From Lumbricus rubellus (taxonomy: Eukaryota > Annelida > Clitellata > Crassiclitellata > Lumbricidae): a DNA stretch of 64,000 bases. Where the stretch lies: contig OX243814.1 in assembly GCA_945859605.1 (NCBI GenBank), positions 34,293,999 through 34,357,998 on the forward strand, given 5' to 3'. The notes beneath the pieces were generated by a model. The model saw only the letters and a list, made by a program, of their open reading frames with translations, had not been told where the DNA came from and did not search any database. The translations under genes and the position numbers were made by a program. Shown in pieces: positions 61,673-64,000 of this stretch (position 1 is its first letter; each line of letters opens with the position of its first letter).

Positions 61673-62432
61673 TCTCTCACTCTCTCTCGCTCTCTCTGTC
61701 TCTCTGTCTCTCGCTCTCTGTCCGTCTCTCTGTCTCGCTCTGTCTGTTTTTGTCTGTCTGTCTGTCTGTCTATGTCTGTCTGTCTCTCTGTCTGTCTCAC
61801 TCTCTCTTTTTCTGTCTCACTCTGTCTCTTTCTGTCTCTGTCTCTTTCGCTCTTTGTATCTAGCTTTCTCTGTCCGTCTCTCTCTGTCTCACTCTCTCTA
61901 TCTCTTTCTATATGTTTGTCTATCTGTCTATCTCTCGCGTCTGTATCTCAATCTACCTGCCTCTGCCTTTGTATCTCTCTATCTCTGTCTGTCTGTATGT
62001 CGCTATCTGTCTCTATCTCTGTCTGTCTGTATGTCGCTATCTGTCTGTCTCTCTGTCTTTCTCTCTGTCTTTCTCTCTCTTTCCCTCTCTTTATCTCTCT
62101 GTCTCTCTCTCTATGCTTGTCTGTTTATCGATCGCTATCTACTTCTCTCTGTCTCTATCTGTTTCTCTGTCTGTCTGTCTATCTGCCTGCCTGTCTGTCT
62201 GTCTGTCTGCCTGTTGGTCTTTCTCTCAATGGTACCTGTAAAGTGGCGTTCAGTGACATGTGGTGCCTATAAGTCACTGCAATGCAATACAACTGCAATT
62301 CGATAGCAACCTTCTTACAACGCGACTCATCTGGAACTACAATGGAGCCCATGAATTTCAGCCAATCACAGCGCGAGTTTCTCTTTACCATTGAATACCA
62401 AACTCTCAGTAATAGAAGGCTCTGGGCCAGCC
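60942..62432. repeat. Inverted repeat pair (about 115 bp) flanking a TCTG/TC array
   Basis: The left arm (60942 to about 61057) begins GGCCAGCCCAGAGCCTTCTA; the right arm (about 62331-62432) ends AGAAGGCTCTGGGCCAGCC. The outer 30 bp match almost exactly; further in, the arms diverge but share ATTGTAGTTCCAG-like and CAATGGTAAA words. The arms enclose about 1.3 kb that is mostly microsatellite. The element type is unknown. Confidence 0.65.
61425..62222. repeat. TCTG/TC microsatellite block, ~800 bp
   Basis: Compound (TC)n, (TCTG)n and (TCTA)n. It is open in all + frames because the repeat lacks stops; not coding. Confidence 0.95.
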
Positions 62433-62439
62433 TGGCCAG

Positions 62440-64000
62440 GCAATTGACGTTAGTGCGAGTCTTAAATAGGCTATTGTTATGTCCTTATTCACATTATCCG
62501 TCCAGTGCACTGAATGCAGCAGGCCTAAGGCCTACGTCTTGACATTGTAGCCTATAATAGGCATATTATTGTTTCTCTTTTCTTTTAATGTTTTAATTGG
62601 CGCGCAGTGCGTGGAATTCGTTCAACTGGCATTCTTTTCATGTGGAAAAACTTATCCGACTCTTCGATGGAAAACTGCATGCAGAGCTGCATGGAGTAGG
62701 CCTAGGCCTATATTAACGACTTCGTATTCTGCGCCATTCTGATATTATTATTTGCTACAATTTTCCGTTCTCAATTGATTTCCGCTGTGATAATAATTCT
62801 CTTATCGTCTTGTTTCCTCATCGTTCACCGTCTGATCCGTAGGGGAAAGGTTCTTAAATCACCTTCTCCGTCATCTCGTAGGCTATATATGGCATACATT
62901 TTTATGAGAAGTTCTCAGATACCAGAAGCTTCCCCATATTCCAACAGGCCTATGAGAGTTGTAGAAATATACCGGTATATGATCAAACATTGATTTATGT
63001 GGACTTGGGTGCGCAATACGAACTTTGCCGTGACGTCCTAACAAAGACCAGGGGTCGAACCCTACAACCACCGACAATTCTCACCCTGCCTTGGCATTAC
63101 ATTTATATCTGTTCATTTCTGCTGTGGTAAACAATTAAAGCGTGTAAACATCAAAAAGATCGATGGGTAGCCTATACGTGAACGTTGGACTGTAGGACTA
63201 CTATGTAAGTAGGCTACAAAGGCGGGTATAGCCACATTCTGTAGATATATGCCTCAATGCCTCATCCTTCACAGCATGCATAATATTCCATATCCTGTAG
63301 TAACTTGTGATGTAGAATATATTAATTGCCGCCTTGGAGCTTTTACAGACAGCAGTCCGTAATGTTTGTGGCTGATGTTTGTGCAACGCTGATACCCTGC
63401 CTCCTTCTTCTGCCTCTCCTGCTTGTGCTCCTTCATCCACGCCATCCGTCGCTGGGGAGTCGTTTCTGCTTTATAGTGCGCCAACGACACGCACCGTCGA
63501 CCGACCGAACAACGACGACGACCGACGTATATAAGTCGTTCTCGTATATAAGTCGTTCTCGTATATAAGCCGAAGAAAACCGAATCAGCCTCCGCGGTCT
63601 TTACGGGTGATAAATTATGGTGCGCCTCTGTAGGCCACGGTGCTTCACGCAGCCGTATAATACACAGACGATTGGGCGGGTGGATGGATGGGTGGGCGGA
63701 TGGACGGATGGGCGGATGGGTGAATGAAGGCCAAGCTCAGTGGCGTATATAGGGAGGGCATGCGTATTGTTTTTTAGGCCCTATAGACTCTATATCGTTG
63801 TTTGAAATTTGTGGAGGAATAACATTTTATGTTTTCAGAGGCGTCTATTCCTAAAAAGAGGCAGCGCAACTTAATTGAGCCCTGCAGTGAAAAGCATAGG
63901 GAAACAGAAATGAGATACATTTTCCAACAAGGTGGTGCTCTAGCAGTCTAGCGAACAGAGCTCGAGAAACGGTGCATGAACTGAATTCTGACGAATGAAA
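62440..64000. other. No gene recognised
   Basis: Contains the triple TATA repeat and, at about 63739, CAGTGGCGTATATAGGGAGG, which resembles a hAT-like left end whose right end is not found before the window stops. Confidence 0.45.
63526..63571 (+). repeat. Three tandem 17-bp units each with a TATA-like word
   Basis: CGTATATAAGTCGTTCT occurs twice and then CGTATATAAGCC, so TATATAAG appears three times at 17-bp spacing. It may be promoter-like, but no downstream gene is recognised. Confidence 0.5.

Noticed and set aside
61433..62272. 279-codon + strand open frame of SLSLCLSV repeats
   Set aside because: TCTG/TC repeat has no stop codons; not a protein.

Overview
The window is eukaryotic: genes are split by GT-AG introns, one coding exon is often separated from the next by 0.3-2 kb, and about half the sequence is microsatellites, SINEs, LINE remnants and short DNA transposons. 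The proteins are clearly metazoan but not vertebrate. The frequent words aggcctac and tacatgta, the FMRFamide-receptor-like GPCR and the transposon mix suggest a marine invertebrate, perhaps an echinoderm; that assignment is inference and I would not rely on it. A 200-N assembly gap lies at 1254-1453.

Layout. 1-14 kb is gene-poor: long microsatellite blocks (CTT/CCT, TCTG, GGA, CAT, ATT, CATA) with two mariner-type palindromic elements and one SINE. 14-21.5 kb holds LINE remnants, a 405-bp near-perfect palindrome, a tRNA-Phe(GAA) gene and a minisatellite. 21.9-24.9 kb holds a cryptic four-exon gene on the + strand, with a TATA box, a non-coding first exon, a signal-peptide exon and a last exon with three KR sites ending in a C-terminal Gly. 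It reads as a 76-residue neuropeptide-like precursor. 25-34 kb is repeats again, including a 2.7-kb inverted-repeat element and several hAT-like elements. 34.5-36.6 kb is a LINE reverse-transcriptase gene nested inside a short hAT-like MITE. 36.8-38.2 kb is an intact class A GPCR coding exon of the FMRFamide-receptor-like type. 40.3-59.6 kb (- strand) is a complete 27-exon SF3B3/SAP130 splicing-factor gene encoding 1216 residues, whose introns carry a family of about 70-bp TTAA-bounded hairpin MITEs, SINEs and LINE tails. 60-64 kb is the SF3B3 upstream region, an inverted-repeat pair around a TCTG/TC array, and unassigned sequence.

The three protein genes have no obvious shared pathway: SF3B3 is a core U2 snRNP housekeeping gene, while the peptide precursor and the peptide-type GPCR lie 12 kb apart in the same orientation, a proximity that is suggestive only. 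The most striking mobile-element result is a set of at least eight hAT-like insertions, six with exact 8-bp target-site duplications readable directly in the sequence, plus a natural empty site that dates the LINE insertion as later than the MITE that contains it.
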